Shown here: in pieces, positions 19,717 through 29,853 of the stretch | Numbering within the stretch: position 1 is the first letter of the stretch | Layout: each line of letters opens with the position of its first letter | NCBI RefSeq assembly: GCF_015624425.1 | Contig: NZ_CP049919.1 | Coordinates: 5,394,001-5,458,000, forward strand | DNA length: 64,000 bases | Origin: Roseateles sp. DAIF2 | Lineage (GTDB): Bacteria > Pseudomonadota > Gammaproteobacteria > Burkholderiales > Burkholderiaceae_C | Direction of reading: 5' to 3' | Position numbers and translations under genes: made by a program | The notes under the pieces: model-generated | Database searches by the model: none | Told to the model about the DNA's origin: nothing | What the model saw: only the letters and a program-made list of their open reading frames with translations

Positions 19717-19722
19717 GAACGA

Positions 19723-21099
19723 TCAGCGCGCCTTCAGCAGCTCCGGCACCTTCAGCAGGATGAACTCGTTGTCGTCCTGCACGCCCAGCTGGCGGCCGCT
19801 GGAATAGGGCAGGTTGTTGTCGTTGGCGACCACGATGTGCTCGGCATCGACGATGTCGACGTTCTCGATCGTCACGAAGGGGAAGCCGAAGCGGCCGTTC
19901 TTCGCGCCGCGCCTGGCCACGCCCTGCGGGTCGGCGATGTCCAGCAGGTCGACATAGCCGATCTTCTTGACCAGGCCATCGGCATCGGCCGCAGCCAGGC
20001 TGATCTTGTAGACGCGCTTGAAGCGCGCCGGCACGTTCTGGCAGTCGGGGCGCGCCGGGCCGTTGCAGGCGTCCTCGGCCGCGCCCTCGCCGTTGTCGCG
20101 CTCGACGATCAGGCCGGTCTCGGCATCGATCATGTTGAAGTCGCCGATGTTGTTGCCCTTCAGCTCCAGCGGGTACTTCCAGCTGCGGCCGGTCCAGGCG
20201 CCCTTGGCCACGTCGAACTCCAGCACGCGCAGATACTCGCGGCCGTCGGCCAGGGCCTCCCATTTCTTCTCGCCGTCGAGCCAGAGCGGGCCCTCCAGCA
20301 GCGGGTAGAGGAAGCGGCCGTCCGGGCTGGCGGCCATGCCCTCGTAGCCGCGCGAGCGGCGCACCGGCGTCGCGAAGGCGCCGGGCACGGCCGGCGTCGT
20401 CACCGCGAAATGGTCGGGCGAGCGCAGGGTCTTGCCGTCCAGCTGGGTCTCATGCAGTGCCAGCACCTTGCCCTTGCGGTCGGTGCGGATCAGGTAGGGG
20501 CCGAGCTCGTCGCCGAACCAGATCTCGTTGCCGATGATCTGCATCGACTCGATGTCCAGGTCGGCGCCGGTCAGGTAGCGCTTGGCCGTGCCCTCGTTGA
20601 CGACCGGGAAGGGGATCTTGCGGTCCGGGTCATGCAGGAAGACGGTCTGCAGGCGCTTGACCTGGCCGGCCTTCCAGTCGGGCCTGACCTGGTGGAACAT
20701 CAGCATCGCGTCGGCGCTGTTGTTCCTGGCGCCGAAGCCGTTGTCGGTCAGCACCCAGAACGTGCCGTCCCGCATCGCCTTGATGCCGGAGAAGCCCTGC
20801 ACCGGCTGGCCCTTGAAGGGCAGCTTGACGCCGGTCTCGCGCGGCGCCGCCTTGTCCGACAGGAAGGAGGTGCCCATGATCGATTCCAGCTGCTCGACGC
20901 GGCGGCCGTCCGGCGCGGTGTACTTGCCGCTGGTCTGCAGCGAGGCCGGCGCATCCTTGGGCGCGGCGACGAAGCTGCGCGCCGGCAGCCAGGCATGGCC
21001 GGCCAGTTCGGCCGGGAAGGCCTGCTGGGCCTGGGCGGACAGCGCGCCGCACAGGGCGGCGCTCAGCAGAAGCAGCTGGGGGGCGAGGGAGCGGGACAT
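19723..21099 (-). CDS. exported esterase-like/phytase-like beta-propeller protein
   Basis: This is a 458-residue secreted protein. From ATG 21099 it has a signal peptide (MSRSLAPQLLLLSAALCGALSAQA); a longer in-frame reading to 21168 would put 23 charged residues ahead of it. The motifs GFSGIKAMRDGTFWVLTDNG and FGARNNSADAML fit the esterase-like activity of phytase family (PF13449), whose members are periplasmic beta-propellers with calcium-binding loops. Substrate is not established. The gene ends seven bases from the aspartoacylase-like stop, in convergent orientation. Confidence 0.85.
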   Translation of the reverse strand: MSRSLAPQLLLLSAALCGALSAQAQQAFPAELAGHAWLPARSFVAAPKDAPASLQTSGKYTAPDGRRVEQLESIMGTSFLSDKAAPRETGVKLPFKGQPVQGFSGIKAMRDGTFWVLTDNGFGARNNSADAMLMFHQVRPDWKAGQVKRLQTVFLHDPDRKIPFPVVNEGTAKRYLTGADLDIESMQIIGNEIWFGDELGPYLIRTDRKGKVLALHETQLDGKTLRSPDHFAVTTPAVPGAFATPVRRSRGYEGMAASPDGRFLYPLLEGPLWLDGEKKWEALADGREYLRVLEFDVAKGAWTGRSWKYPLELKGNNIGDFNMIDAETGLIVERDNGEGAAEDACNGPARPDCQNVPARFKRVYKISLAAADADGLVKKIGYVDLLDIADPQGVARRGAKNGRFGFPFVTIENVDIVDAEHIVVANDNNLPYSSGRQLGVQDDNEFILLKVPELLKAR

Positions 21100-21191
21100 C
21101 GGCGCGGTTCTCCAGGGAGAGGAGGTGATGAAACCGCGCAGCGTATGAAGAAGGCGTGACAGGGGCATGACGCCCCCGGCTCATGCCTAGG

Positions 21192-21772
21192 TCACCCCCG
21201 GTCGAACTTGAACACCGCCATGCTCGACAGCAGGTTCGGGCAGCGCCGCACCGCGCGGCCGTCCTGGATGCCGAAGCTGTCCAGCACGCGCAGCTGGTTC
21301 TTGCGCGCCAGGATCTCGAAGTCGGCATAGGTGCCGACGCGGATGTTCGGCGTGTCGTACCACTCGTAGGGCAGCACGCGCGTCACCGGCATGCGGCCCA
21401 GGAGCACCTGCAGCCGGTTCGGCCAATGCGCGAAATTCGGGAAGCTGACGATGCCGATGCGGCCGACCCGCGCGGTCTCGCGCAGCATCGCCTCGGTATT
21501 GCGCAGATGCTGCAGGGTCTCCAGCTGCAACACCACGTCGAAGCTCTGGTCCTCGAAGATTGCCAGCCCCTCCTCCAGGTTCAGCTGGATCGCGTTGACG
21601 CCGCGCTCCACGCAGGCGAGCAGGTTCGCATCGTCCAGCTCCACGCCGTAGCCGGTGCAGCCCTTGTGCTTCTGCAGATAGGCCAGCAGCTCGCCGGTGC
21701 CGCAGCCCAGGTCCAGCACGCGCGAGCCGGCCGGCACCAGGGCCGCGATCTGCTCCATCACCCCGGTGGCGC

Positions 21773-21776
<4 letters not shown>
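21192..21776 (-). CDS. metW: methionine biosynthesis protein MetW
   Basis: This 194-residue class-I methyltransferase-like protein has motif [16 protein letters not shown] and the conserved MetW run [15 protein letters not shown]. MetW is regularly paired with MetX in Proteobacteria and is needed for, or stimulates, homoserine acylation. Its start overlaps the metX stop (ATGA). Regulation should follow the SAM-II riboswitch upstream of metX. Confidence 0.95.
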
Positions 21777-22903
<1,127 letters not shown>

Positions 22904-22915
22904 CGAACGCCTCCA

Positions 22916-22956
22916 GAAAAACAAAAACCGGCTTCCGCAAAAACGGAACGCCGGTT
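22916..22956 (-). terminator. intrinsic terminator (attenuator) in the metX leader
   Basis: On the minus strand AACCGGCGTTCCG pairs with CGGAAGCCGGTT (12 bp with one bulged G) around TTTTTG, followed directly by TTTTTGTTTTT. It lies between the SAM-II aptamer and the metX ribosome site. Just upstream, CGCTTCC can pair with GGAAG of the descending arm, giving a possible antiterminator. This arrangement predicts transcriptional control by SAM. Confidence 0.8.
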
Positions 22957-22969
22957 GGAAGCGAGCGCT

Positions 22970-23021
22970 CCTCTTTAGCGGTATTTTTAAAGCGCCCGCA
23001 ATTCGGAACAAATCGGCGCTG
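22970..23021 (-). promoter_or_regulatory. SAM-II riboswitch upstream of metX
   Basis: Read on the minus strand, AGCGCC (23020-23015) pairs perfectly with GGCGCT (22996-22991) as stem P1. The enclosed loop reads GATTTGTTCCGAATTGCG. After P1 comes TTAAAAATAC and then CGCTAAAGAGG, which matches the conserved GCUAAA-A/G-GG 3' segment of the SAM-II pseudoknot. Stem length, the GAUUU-rich loop start, loop size (17-18) and the 3' motif all agree with the known SAM-II metX aptamer. SAM-II binds S-adenosylmethionine to shut down methionine synthesis genes; here it controls metXW. Confidence 0.85.
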
Positions 23022-23030
23022 TGGCTGCGC

Positions 23031-23036
23031 AGTATA
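23031..23036 (-). promoter_or_regulatory. -10 box for the riboswitch-metXW transcript
   Basis: TATACT on the minus strand lies about 10 bases before the first P1 base of the SAM-II aptamer, so a transcript starting six to seven bases downstream would begin at the aptamer. A clear -35 is not visible. The promoter partly abuts the stop codon of the upstream chemoreceptor gene. Confidence 0.5.
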
Positions 23037-23052
23037 TCGGCAGCGCGCGGCC

Positions 23053-24624
23053 TCAGGCCGGATCGAGGTGGAATTGCCGCACGGCCTGGGTGAGCCGCTG
23101 CGACTGGTCCTTCAGCGATTCGGCCGCCGCCGCGGATTCCTCCACCAGCGCCGCGTTCTGCTGGGTCATCTGGTCGAGCTGGGTCACCGCGCCATGCACC
23201 TGGCCGATGCGCTGGCTCTGGTCGGCGGTGCCGGCCGCGATCTCGCCCATGATGTCGGCGACGCGCTGCACCGAGGCGACGATCTCGCTCATCGTCGCGC
23301 CGGCGCTCTGCACCTGCTGCGCGCCGACCTCGACCCGCTCGACGCTGGCGCCGATCAGGCTCTTGATCTCCTTGGCCGCCTCGGCGCTGCGCTGCGCCAG
23401 GCTGCGCACCTCGGAAGCCACGACCGCGAAGCCGCGACCCTGCTCGCCGGCGCGCGCCGCCTCCACCGCCGCGTTCAGCGCCAGGATATTGGTCTGGAAG
23501 GCGATGCCGTCAATCACGCCGGTGATGTCGCCGATCTTCTTCGAGCTGCTGTTGATGCCGTCCATCGTCGTGACGACCTCGGCCACCACGGTGCCGCCGC
23601 GCTGCGCCACCCGGGCGGCCTGGTCGGCCAGGTTCTTGGCGGTCGAGGCCGCCTCGGCGCTCTGGCGCACGCCGCCGGTCAGCTGCTCCATCGCGCTGGC
23701 GGTCTGCTGCAGATTGGCGGCCGACTGCTCGGTGCGCTGGCTCAGGTCCTGATTGCCCGAGGCCACCTCGGCGCTGGCGGTCTCGATCTGTTCGGTCGAT
23801 TCGCGCACCTGGCCCACCAGACGGCGCAGCGAGTCCTGCATGCTCTGCAGCGAGGCCAGCAGCTCGCCGGGCTCGTCACCGCCCTCGACCACGATGCGGC
23901 GGTTCAGGTCGCCGGCCGCGATGCCCTGGGCCACCGAGCGCGCATAGCGGATCGGCGCGGTGATGGTGCGCGAGTTCAGCAGGGTCAGCGGCACCACCAG
24001 CAGCACCACCGCGGCCAGGGTGGCCAGGAACACCACGCCCATCGTCATGATCGCGGCGTCGAACTGGGCGCGCGCCTCAGCGGCCTCCTCCTGCGTCAGC
24101 TGGCCGATCTTCGCGACCTGCTGCTCGACCTGGCGCACCTGCTCCTTGGCCCGGTCCAGCATGCGGTCGGCCACCTTGGCGGTATCGAAGCCGCCGTCCT
24201 GGATCTGCATCAGCACCGGCTCCGAGGCCTTGGCATAGGCGTCCAGCGCGGTCACCGCGGCGCCGGCCGGCGCGCGGTAGCGCTCGACCTTGTCCTCCTG
24301 CATCGTGACCAGGATCTGGCGGGTCTGCTTGATGGCGCCGCTCCAGCGCTCGCGGGCATTGAGCACGGCCACGCCGTCCTCATAGTTGATCACCATCTCC
24401 TTTTCCCACAGCCGCACCTCGGCCAGGGCGGAGCGCACATTGGCGAAGGCGATCAGCTGCTGCACCGCATGCTCGCTGCCCGAGGCGTACAGCGCCTTCA
24501 GGCGCAGCCCGCCGACCATGCCGGCCACGCCGACCACCGCGAACATCAGGAGCACGATGGCGATCGCCCCCTGCATCCGGGTCCTGATCGTGAACCCGCG
24601 CATCCAGCCACTCATCCAGTTCAT
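23053..24624 (-). CDS. methyl-accepting chemotaxis protein
   Basis: This is a 523-residue chemoreceptor. TM1 lies near residues 17-40, followed by a periplasmic four-helix-bundle-type ligand domain (about 41-190), TM2 (about 191-213), HAMP, and the cytoplasmic signalling coiled coil. The hairpin tip [33 protein letters not shown] (only the core quoted here as [20 protein letters not shown]) is intact. Methylation-type helices flank it. There is no CheR-binding pentapeptide at the C-terminus. The start is set by GGAGGAGA before ATG 24624. No che or flagellar genes are in the window; the ligand is unknown. Confidence 0.94.
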   Translation of the reverse strand: MNWMSGWMRGFTIRTRMQGAIAIVLLMFAVVGVAGMVGGLRLKALYASGSEHAVQQLIAFANVRSALAEVRLWEKEMVINYEDGVAVLNARERWSGAIKQTRQILVTMQEDKVERYRAPAGAAVTALDAYAKASEPVLMQIQDGGFDTAKVADRMLDRAKEQVRQVEQQVAKIGQLTQEEAAEARAQFDAAIMTMGVVFLATLAAVVLLVVPLTLLNSRTITAPIRYARSVAQGIAAGDLNRRIVVEGGDEPGELLASLQSMQDSLRRLVGQVRESTEQIETASAEVASGNQDLSQRTEQSAANLQQTASAMEQLTGGVRQSAEAASTAKNLADQAARVAQRGGTVVAEVVTTMDGINSSSKKIGDITGVIDGIAFQTNILALNAAVEAARAGEQGRGFAVVASEVRSLAQRSAEAAKEIKSLIGASVERVEVGAQQVQSAGATMSEIVASVQRVADIMGEIAAGTADQSQRIGQVHGAVTQLDQMTQQNAALVEESAAAAESLKDQSQRLTQAVRQFHLDPA

Positions 24625-24701
24625 TCTTGTCTCCTCCATAGGCGGCCGCGCGAATGGGCCGCATCGGAGCGGATGCTAGCCGGCTGGGCGCCAGCCGCAC
24701 A

Positions 24702-26564
24702 TCAGGGTGTGCGGCAGAGGCAGTGCACTATTGCCGCGAAGGGCGCGCTGCGGCTTGTGCTGGGCGCGGCCTGCTCGGCCAGCCAGCCCAGCTCGCGGCC
24801 GGCCTCGGCCAGCACCGGCGGCGGCGTCAGCAGGCTGAACTGCGCGCGCAGCGCCTCGACCAGGCTGGGCGCCAGCACATCGCCCAGGCCGTCCAGCAGC
24901 CGCTCCAGCCGGCCGCGTTCGCGCTCGACATAGCTGATGCGCGGCGCCTCGCCCAGCTTGCCCAGCTCGGCGGCGGCCTGCAGCGCATCGCCATAGCTGC
25001 CCAGCTTGTCGATCAGGCCGCGCTCCAGCGCCTGCGCGCCGGTCCAGACCCGGCCCTGGGCCACCGCGTCGATCTCGGCCTGCGGCTTCTTGCGCGCGGT
25101 CGCGGCCTTGGCGGTGAAGTCGTCGTAGATATGCTCGATCACCGATTGCACCGAGGCGCGCATGCGCGGATCCAGCGGGCGGCGCGGGTCGAAGCCGCCG
25201 GACAGCCAGGTGGTCTGGTGGCCGCCGGTGTGGATCGACAGCTTGTCCATCAGCTTGTCGGCGGTCGGCAGCATGCCGAACACGCCGATCGAGCCGGTGA
25301 TCGTGCTCGGGTCGGCGATCACCCGGTCCGAGGCCAGCGAGATCCAGTAGCCGCCCGAGGCCGCCACATCGCCCATCGAGACCACGACCGGCTTGCCGGC
25401 CTTGCGCGTCAGCTCCAGCTCGCGGCGCACCACCTCGGAGGCGAAGGCGCTGCCGCCGGGCGAGTTGACGCGCAGCACCAGGGCCTTGATCTGTTCGTTC
25501 TCGCGCGCCTGGCGGATCAGCTTGGCGGTCGAATCGCCGCCCACCTTGCCGGGGCCGGCCTCGCCGTCGATGATCTCGCCCTCGGCCACCACCACGCCGA
25601 TCGCATCGCCGCCGGTCTTCGGCTTCAGATGCGCCAGGTAGCCGCCCAGCGAGATCTGGCGGAAGCTCTTGGCCTGCTCGTCCTTGGCGCCGCGCGCGAT
25701 CAGCAGCTCGCGCAGCTCGTCGCGGGTCTTCAGGCCGTCGACCAGCTTCTCCTTCAACGCCAGCTGGGCCGCATTGCCCTTCACCGCGGCCAGGCGCTGC
25801 GGCAGCTCCTCGATGCCGCGCGCCACCGCGCCCGGCTCCAGCTTGCGCGCCTGCTCCAGCATGCCGGTGTAGCGGGTCCACAGATCGCTGTAGAGGAAGG
25901 CTTCCGACTCCAAGGTCGCCGGCGAGGGCTTGTTGGCCGCGTAGGGCTCGCCAAAGTTCTTGTAGGTGCCGACGCGGATCACATTGGCCTCGACGCCCAG
26001 GCGGTCCAGCGCATCCTTGTAGTAGCTGCGCTGGCGGCCGAAGCCCTCGATCACCAACATGCCCATCGGGTGCAGCAGCAGCTCGCCGGCCTGCGCGGCC
26101 AGCAGATAGCTGCGCTGGTCATAGCTGCCGGCATAGGCCGTCACCGGCTTGCCGCTCGCCTTGAAGCGGCCGATCGCGGCCGCCACCTCGCGCAACTGGG
26201 CCTGGCCGCCGCCGGCGAAATGGTCCAGGTCCAGCAGCAGCGAGCCGATCTTCGGATCGCTGCGCGCCGCCTCCAGCGCCTGCAGCACGTCGCGCAGCCG
26301 GGTCTGCGCCTCGGGGGACTGGCCCTTCAGCTGCGCCATCGCCTGCTCGCGCGCCGAGCCGGAGAACTGCTCGACCAGGCGGCCCTGCAGGTCCAGCACC
26401 AGCACGGTCTTGTCCTCCAGCGGCTTCGGGCCGCGGGTCACGAAGCCCACGATCAGGGCCACGATGAGGCCCAGCAACAGCAGGTTCAGCAGCGCGCGGC
26501 GGCTGGCATCCAGCAGCCACCAGGCCTTGGCCAGAAAACGCCCAATGGGTCGCAGGATCGCCAT
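24702..26564 (-). CDS. sppA: signal peptide peptidase SppA, 67K type
   Basis: This is a membrane-bound serine-lysine protease that degrades released signal peptides, 620 residues, close to the 618 of E. coli SppA. One transmembrane segment lies at about residues 22-42. It is a tandem S49 protein: the general-base lysine is Lys202 in RVGTYKNFGEPY of the first repeat, and the nucleophile is Ser403 in SMGDVAASGGYWIS of the second, giving the usual shared active site. The start at 26564 is chosen for the AGGG site upstream and the normal N-terminus MAILRPIGRFLAKAWW. The gene is divergent from the FMN protein gene. Confidence 0.95.
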   Translation of the reverse strand: MAILRPIGRFLAKAWWLLDASRRALLNLLLLGLIVALIVGFVTRGPKPLEDKTVLVLDLQGRLVEQFSGSAREQAMAQLKGQSPEAQTRLRDVLQALEAARSDPKIGSLLLDLDHFAGGGQAQLREVAAAIGRFKASGKPVTAYAGSYDQRSYLLAAQAGELLLHPMGMLVIEGFGRQRSYYKDALDRLGVEANVIRVGTYKNFGEPYAANKPSPATLESEAFLYSDLWTRYTGMLEQARKLEPGAVARGIEELPQRLAAVKGNAAQLALKEKLVDGLKTRDELRELLIARGAKDEQAKSFRQISLGGYLAHLKPKTGGDAIGVVVAEGEIIDGEAGPGKVGGDSTAKLIRQARENEQIKALVLRVNSPGGSAFASEVVRRELELTRKAGKPVVVSMGDVAASGGYWISLASDRVIADPSTITGSIGVFGMLPTADKLMDKLSIHTGGHQTTWLSGGFDPRRPLDPRMRASVQSVIEHIYDDFTAKAATARKKPQAEIDAVAQGRVWTGAQALERGLIDKLGSYGDALQAAAELGKLGEAPRISYVERERGRLERLLDGLGDVLAPSLVEALRAQFSLLTPPPVLAEAGRELGWLAEQAAPSTSRSAPFAAIVHCLCRTP

Positions 26565-26664
26565 GATCAGTCCCTTTCCTCCCGAGATCAGTGACAGCCA
26601 TGATAGTGGCGGCCACTGCACAGCGCTTAGCATGGGCCGCAAGGCGACTGCGAAGGCCCTCACC

Positions 26665-28344
26665 ATGCCCGTCTGGCTGCACCGACTCGACCACCATTTC
26701 CCGGTCCGCTACAGCGCCTGGCTGCTGTGCGCGATCGCCACCCTGCTCAGCGCCCTGATCTGGCTGCTGGGCGCCAGCGAGGCGCTGCCGCTGCTGCTGT
26801 TCGGCGCCCTGACCCTGGTGGGCCTGCACGATGTGCTGCAGACGCGGCGCTCGCTGCTGCGCAACTACCCGGTGATCGGCCATCTGCGCTTCCTGCTGGA
26901 ATTCATTCGCCCGGAGATCCGCCAGTATTTCCTGGAGGCCGATAACGAGGCCGCACCCTTCTCGCGCCAGCAGCGCTCGCTGGTCTACCAGCGCGCCAAG
27001 GGCGATCCCGACAAGCGGCCCTTCGGCACCCAGCTGGACGTCGGCGGGCGCGGCTATGAATGGATCAACCATTCGCTCAGCCCTACCGCCCTGGCCGGCC
27101 ATGACTTCCGGGTGCTGATCGGCGCCAACCGCGCCCAGCCCTACAGCGCCAGCATCTTCAACATCTCGGCGATGAGCTTCGGCGCGCTCAGCACCAATGC
27201 GATCCTGGCGCTGAACGCCGGCGCCAAGAAGGGCGGCTTCGCCCACGACACCGGCGAGGGCTCGATCAGCGCCCACCACCGCGTCAACGGCGGCGACCTG
27301 ATCTGGGAGATCGGCTCCGGCTACTTCGGCTGCCGCGAGCCCGATGGCAGCTTCAGCCCCGAGCGCTTCGCCGCCAATGCGCGCGACCCGCAGGTCAAGA
27401 TGATCGAGCTCAAGCTCAGCCAGGGCGCCAAGCCCGGCCATGGCGGCGTGCTGCCCGGCCCCAAGGTGACGCCCGAGATCGCCGCGGCGCGCGGCGTCGC
27501 GATCGGCGAGGACTGCATCTCGCCGGCTTCGCACAGCGCCTTCGCTTCGCCGATCGAGCTGCTCAGCTTCATCGAGCAGCTGCGCCAGCTCAGCGGCGGC
27601 AAGCCGACCGGCTTCAAGCTCTGCATCGGCCATCCCTGGGAATGGTTCGCGATCTGCAAGGCCATGCTGGCCACCGGCCTGGTGCCGGACTTCATCGTCG
27701 TCGACGGCGCCGAGGGCGGCACCGGCGCCGCGCCGCTGGAGTTCACCGACCATATGGGCGCGCCGCTGCAGGAGGGCCTGCTGCTGGTGCACAACACCCT
27801 GGTCGGCCTGAACCTGCGCGACCAGATCAAGATCGGCTGCGCCGGCAAGGTGGTCAGCGCCTTCGACATCGCGCGCATGATGGCGCTGGGCGCCGACTGG
27901 TGCAATGCGGCGCGCGGCTTCATGTTCGCGCTGGGCTGCATCCAGGCCCAGAGCTGCCACACCGGCCATTGCCCGACCGGCGTCACCACCCAGGACCCGC
28001 GCCGCCAGCGGGCCCTGGTGGTGCCGGACAAGGCCGAGCGGGTCTGGCGCTTCCACGACAACACGCTGAAGGCGCTGCAGGAGCTGGTGCAGGCCGCCGG
28101 CCTGAAGCATCCCAACGAGATCTGCGCCGCGCATATCGTGCACCGGGTCAGCACGCATGAGGTCAAGCTGCTGTCCAACCTGCTGCCCTTCGTCAAGCCC
28201 GGCGCCCTGCTGGCCGGCGAGCTGCCCGGCAATGTGTTCCGCTACTACTGGCCGCTGGCCACGGCCGACAGCTTTGCCCCGCAGGGTCCCGTGGTAAAGG
28301 AAGGCGGCGCGCCGCCGGAAAAACCGGGCGCCGTCCCGGCTTAA
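26665..28344 (+). CDS. FMN-binding glutamate synthase family protein
   Basis: This 559-residue protein has two N-terminal membrane-like helices (about residues 17-55). A GltB-type FMN domain follows: ISAMSFGALSTNAILALNAGAKKGGFAHDTGEGS, quoted in part as SMSFGALS-like core MSFGALSTNAILALNAG. It also has GEDCISPASHSAF and FIVVDGAEGGTGAAP. The cysteines in AQSCHTGHCPTGV resemble the 3Fe-4S ligands of glutamate synthase. Amidotransferase and GltD domains are absent, so it is a stand-alone member of this family. Its reaction is not established. An alternative in-frame ATG lies at 26632. Confidence 0.85.
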   Translation: MPVWLHRLDHHFPVRYSAWLLCAIATLLSALIWLLGASEALPLLLFGALTLVGLHDVLQTRRSLLRNYPVIGHLRFLLEFIRPEIRQYFLEADNEAAPFSRQQRSLVYQRAKGDPDKRPFGTQLDVGGRGYEWINHSLSPTALAGHDFRVLIGANRAQPYSASIFNISAMSFGALSTNAILALNAGAKKGGFAHDTGEGSISAHHRVNGGDLIWEIGSGYFGCREPDGSFSPERFAANARDPQVKMIELKLSQGAKPGHGGVLPGPKVTPEIAAARGVAIGEDCISPASHSAFASPIELLSFIEQLRQLSGGKPTGFKLCIGHPWEWFAICKAMLATGLVPDFIVVDGAEGGTGAAPLEFTDHMGAPLQEGLLLVHNTLVGLNLRDQIKIGCAGKVVSAFDIARMMALGADWCNAARGFMFALGCIQAQSCHTGHCPTGVTTQDPRRQRALVVPDKAERVWRFHDNTLKALQELVQAAGLKHPNEICAAHIVHRVSTHEVKLLSNLLPFVKPGALLAGELPGNVFRYYWPLATADSFAPQGPVVKEGGAPPEKPGAVPA

Positions 28345-28371
28345 TGCGGCTCCGATATCCTTGCGGCCACC

Positions 28372-29268
28372 ATGCCGCCGACCCGCCGTACCGAGCCCCG
28401 CCCTTCCCCCCTGCCCTGGCGCCGTCTGGGCGCCGCCGTCCTGGCCAGCGGCCTGCTGCTGGGCGGCTGCACCACCCTGGACGAGAAGCAGCGCGAATGG
28501 ATCTTCCAGCCCAGCGACCGCAGCTGGGCCGGCGGCCTGGCCGCCGCGCAGGGCATGGACGAGGTCTGGATCGAGTTCAAGGCCCGCGAGGACGGCAGCC
28601 CGGTCCGGCTGCATGGCCTGTGGGCGCCGGCCGACAAGCCCGATGCGCCGGTGCTGCTCTATCTGCATGGCGCGCGCTGGGACGTGCGCGGCAGCGCCAA
28701 CCGCATGCGCCGCATGCAGGAGCTGGGCTTCTCGGTGCTGGGCGTCGACTACCGCGGCTTCGGCAAGAGCGGCTACGGCCAGACCCTGCCCTCGGAAGCC
28801 ATGGCCTATGAGGATGCCCGCGCCGCCTGGGACTGGCTGGGCCGCCAGTACCCGGGCCGGCCGCGCTACATCTTCGGCCATTCGCTGGGCGGCGCGATCG
28901 CGGTGCAGCTGGCCACCGAGGTGCAGGAGCAGAGCGCCGGCCTGATCGTCGAGGGCAGCTTCACCTCCATCTCCGAGGTGGCGGGCAGCTACCGCTGGGG
29001 CTGGCTGCCGGTGGGGCCGCTGATCACGCAGCGCTTCGACTCGGCCTCGCGCATCGGCCGGCTGCGCACCCCGGTGCTGATCGTGCATGGCAGCGCCGAC
29101 GCGGTGATCAAGCCCGAGCTGGGCCGCGCCCTGTTCGAGCGCGCGCCCGAGCCCAAGCGCTTCGTGCTGGTCGAGGGCGGCTCGCATCACAACACCAATG
29201 CGGTCGGCCAGGGCCAGTACCGCGCGGCGCTGGCGGAGCTGTTCGGGCTCGGCACCGCGACGCGCTGA
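28372..29268 (+). CDS. alpha/beta hydrolase lipoprotein
   Basis: This is a 298-residue predicted lipoprotein with lipobox L30-G31-G32-C33. The alpha/beta-hydrolase fold shows nucleophile Ser171 in GHSLGGAIA, the acid in VHGSADAVIKPE, and the histidine in EGGSHHNTN. YLHGARWDVRGS holds the oxyanion region, and DYRGFGKS is the usual strand-4 turn. It belongs with BEM46/ABHD13-like envelope hydrolases. It starts 27 bases after the FMN protein stop and may share its transcript. Substrate unknown. Confidence 0.87.
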   Translation: MPPTRRTEPRPSPLPWRRLGAAVLASGLLLGGCTTLDEKQREWIFQPSDRSWAGGLAAAQGMDEVWIEFKAREDGSPVRLHGLWAPADKPDAPVLLYLHGARWDVRGSANRMRRMQELGFSVLGVDYRGFGKSGYGQTLPSEAMAYEDARAAWDWLGRQYPGRPRYIFGHSLGGAIAVQLATEVQEQSAGLIVEGSFTSISEVAGSYRWGWLPVGPLITQRFDSASRIGRLRTPVLIVHGSADAVIKPELGRALFERAPEPKRFVLVEGGSHHNTNAVGQGQYRAALAELFGLGTATR

Positions 29269-29349
29269 GCGCGCCGGCACGCGGCAAGGGTTTGTCCCGG
29301 GGCGGGGGCCGGGCGCGGCCACGATCATCACGCCCCGGAGGAACCTGCG

Positions 29350-29853
29350 ATGAGTCCCAAGCCCCTGATGAATCTGGACGAGGTCGTGTTCGACGATGTC
29401 GAGGAGAACGGCTTCTACACCTCCAGCCGCGGCCAGATCAGCGACCATATCGGCGCGCGCCAGCTCGGCTACAACCTGACCGTGCTGCCGCCCGGCAAGG
29501 CGCAATGCCCCTTCCACAACCACCATGGCGAGGAGGAGATGTTCCTGATCCTGGAGGGCGAGGGCGAGCTGCGCTTCGGCGAGCAGCGCTACCCGCTGCG
29601 CCGCCACGACGTGATCGCCTGCCCGACCGGCGGGCCCGAGGTGGCGCACCAGATCATCAACACCGGCACGACGACGATGCGCTACCTGTCGCTCTCCACC
29701 CTGATGGAGCTGGAGGCCTGCGAGTACCCGGATTCGCAGAAGGTGCTGATCTCGTCCAGCATCGGCGGGCAGCGCCGCCTGCGCAAGATCTTCCGCGCCG
29801 AGACCGATGTCGACTACTACGACCGCGAGGACCTCGGAAAGGCCCGTGAGTAG
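29350..29853 (+). CDS. cupin domain protein
   Basis: This 167-residue protein has a single cupin barrel. The first motif is CPFHNHHGEEEMFLILEGEGEL, with three histidines and a glutamate as likely metal ligands. The second is RRHDVIACPTGGPEVAHQIIN, with the final His. The C-terminal part (QKVLISSSIGGQRRLRKIFR, then DVDYYDRED) follows a pattern seen in sugar- or phosphate-related small cupins. Function unknown. The 3' end overlaps the livM start by eight bases, so expression of the two is linked. A GGAGG ribosome site lies upstream of the ATG. Confidence 0.82.
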   Translation: MSPKPLMNLDEVVFDDVEENGFYTSSRGQISDHIGARQLGYNLTVLPPGKAQCPFHNHHGEEEMFLILEGEGELRFGEQRYPLRRHDVIACPTGGPEVAHQIINTGTTTMRYLSLSTLMELEACEYPDSQKVLISSSIGGQRRLRKIFRAETDVDYYDREDLGKARE

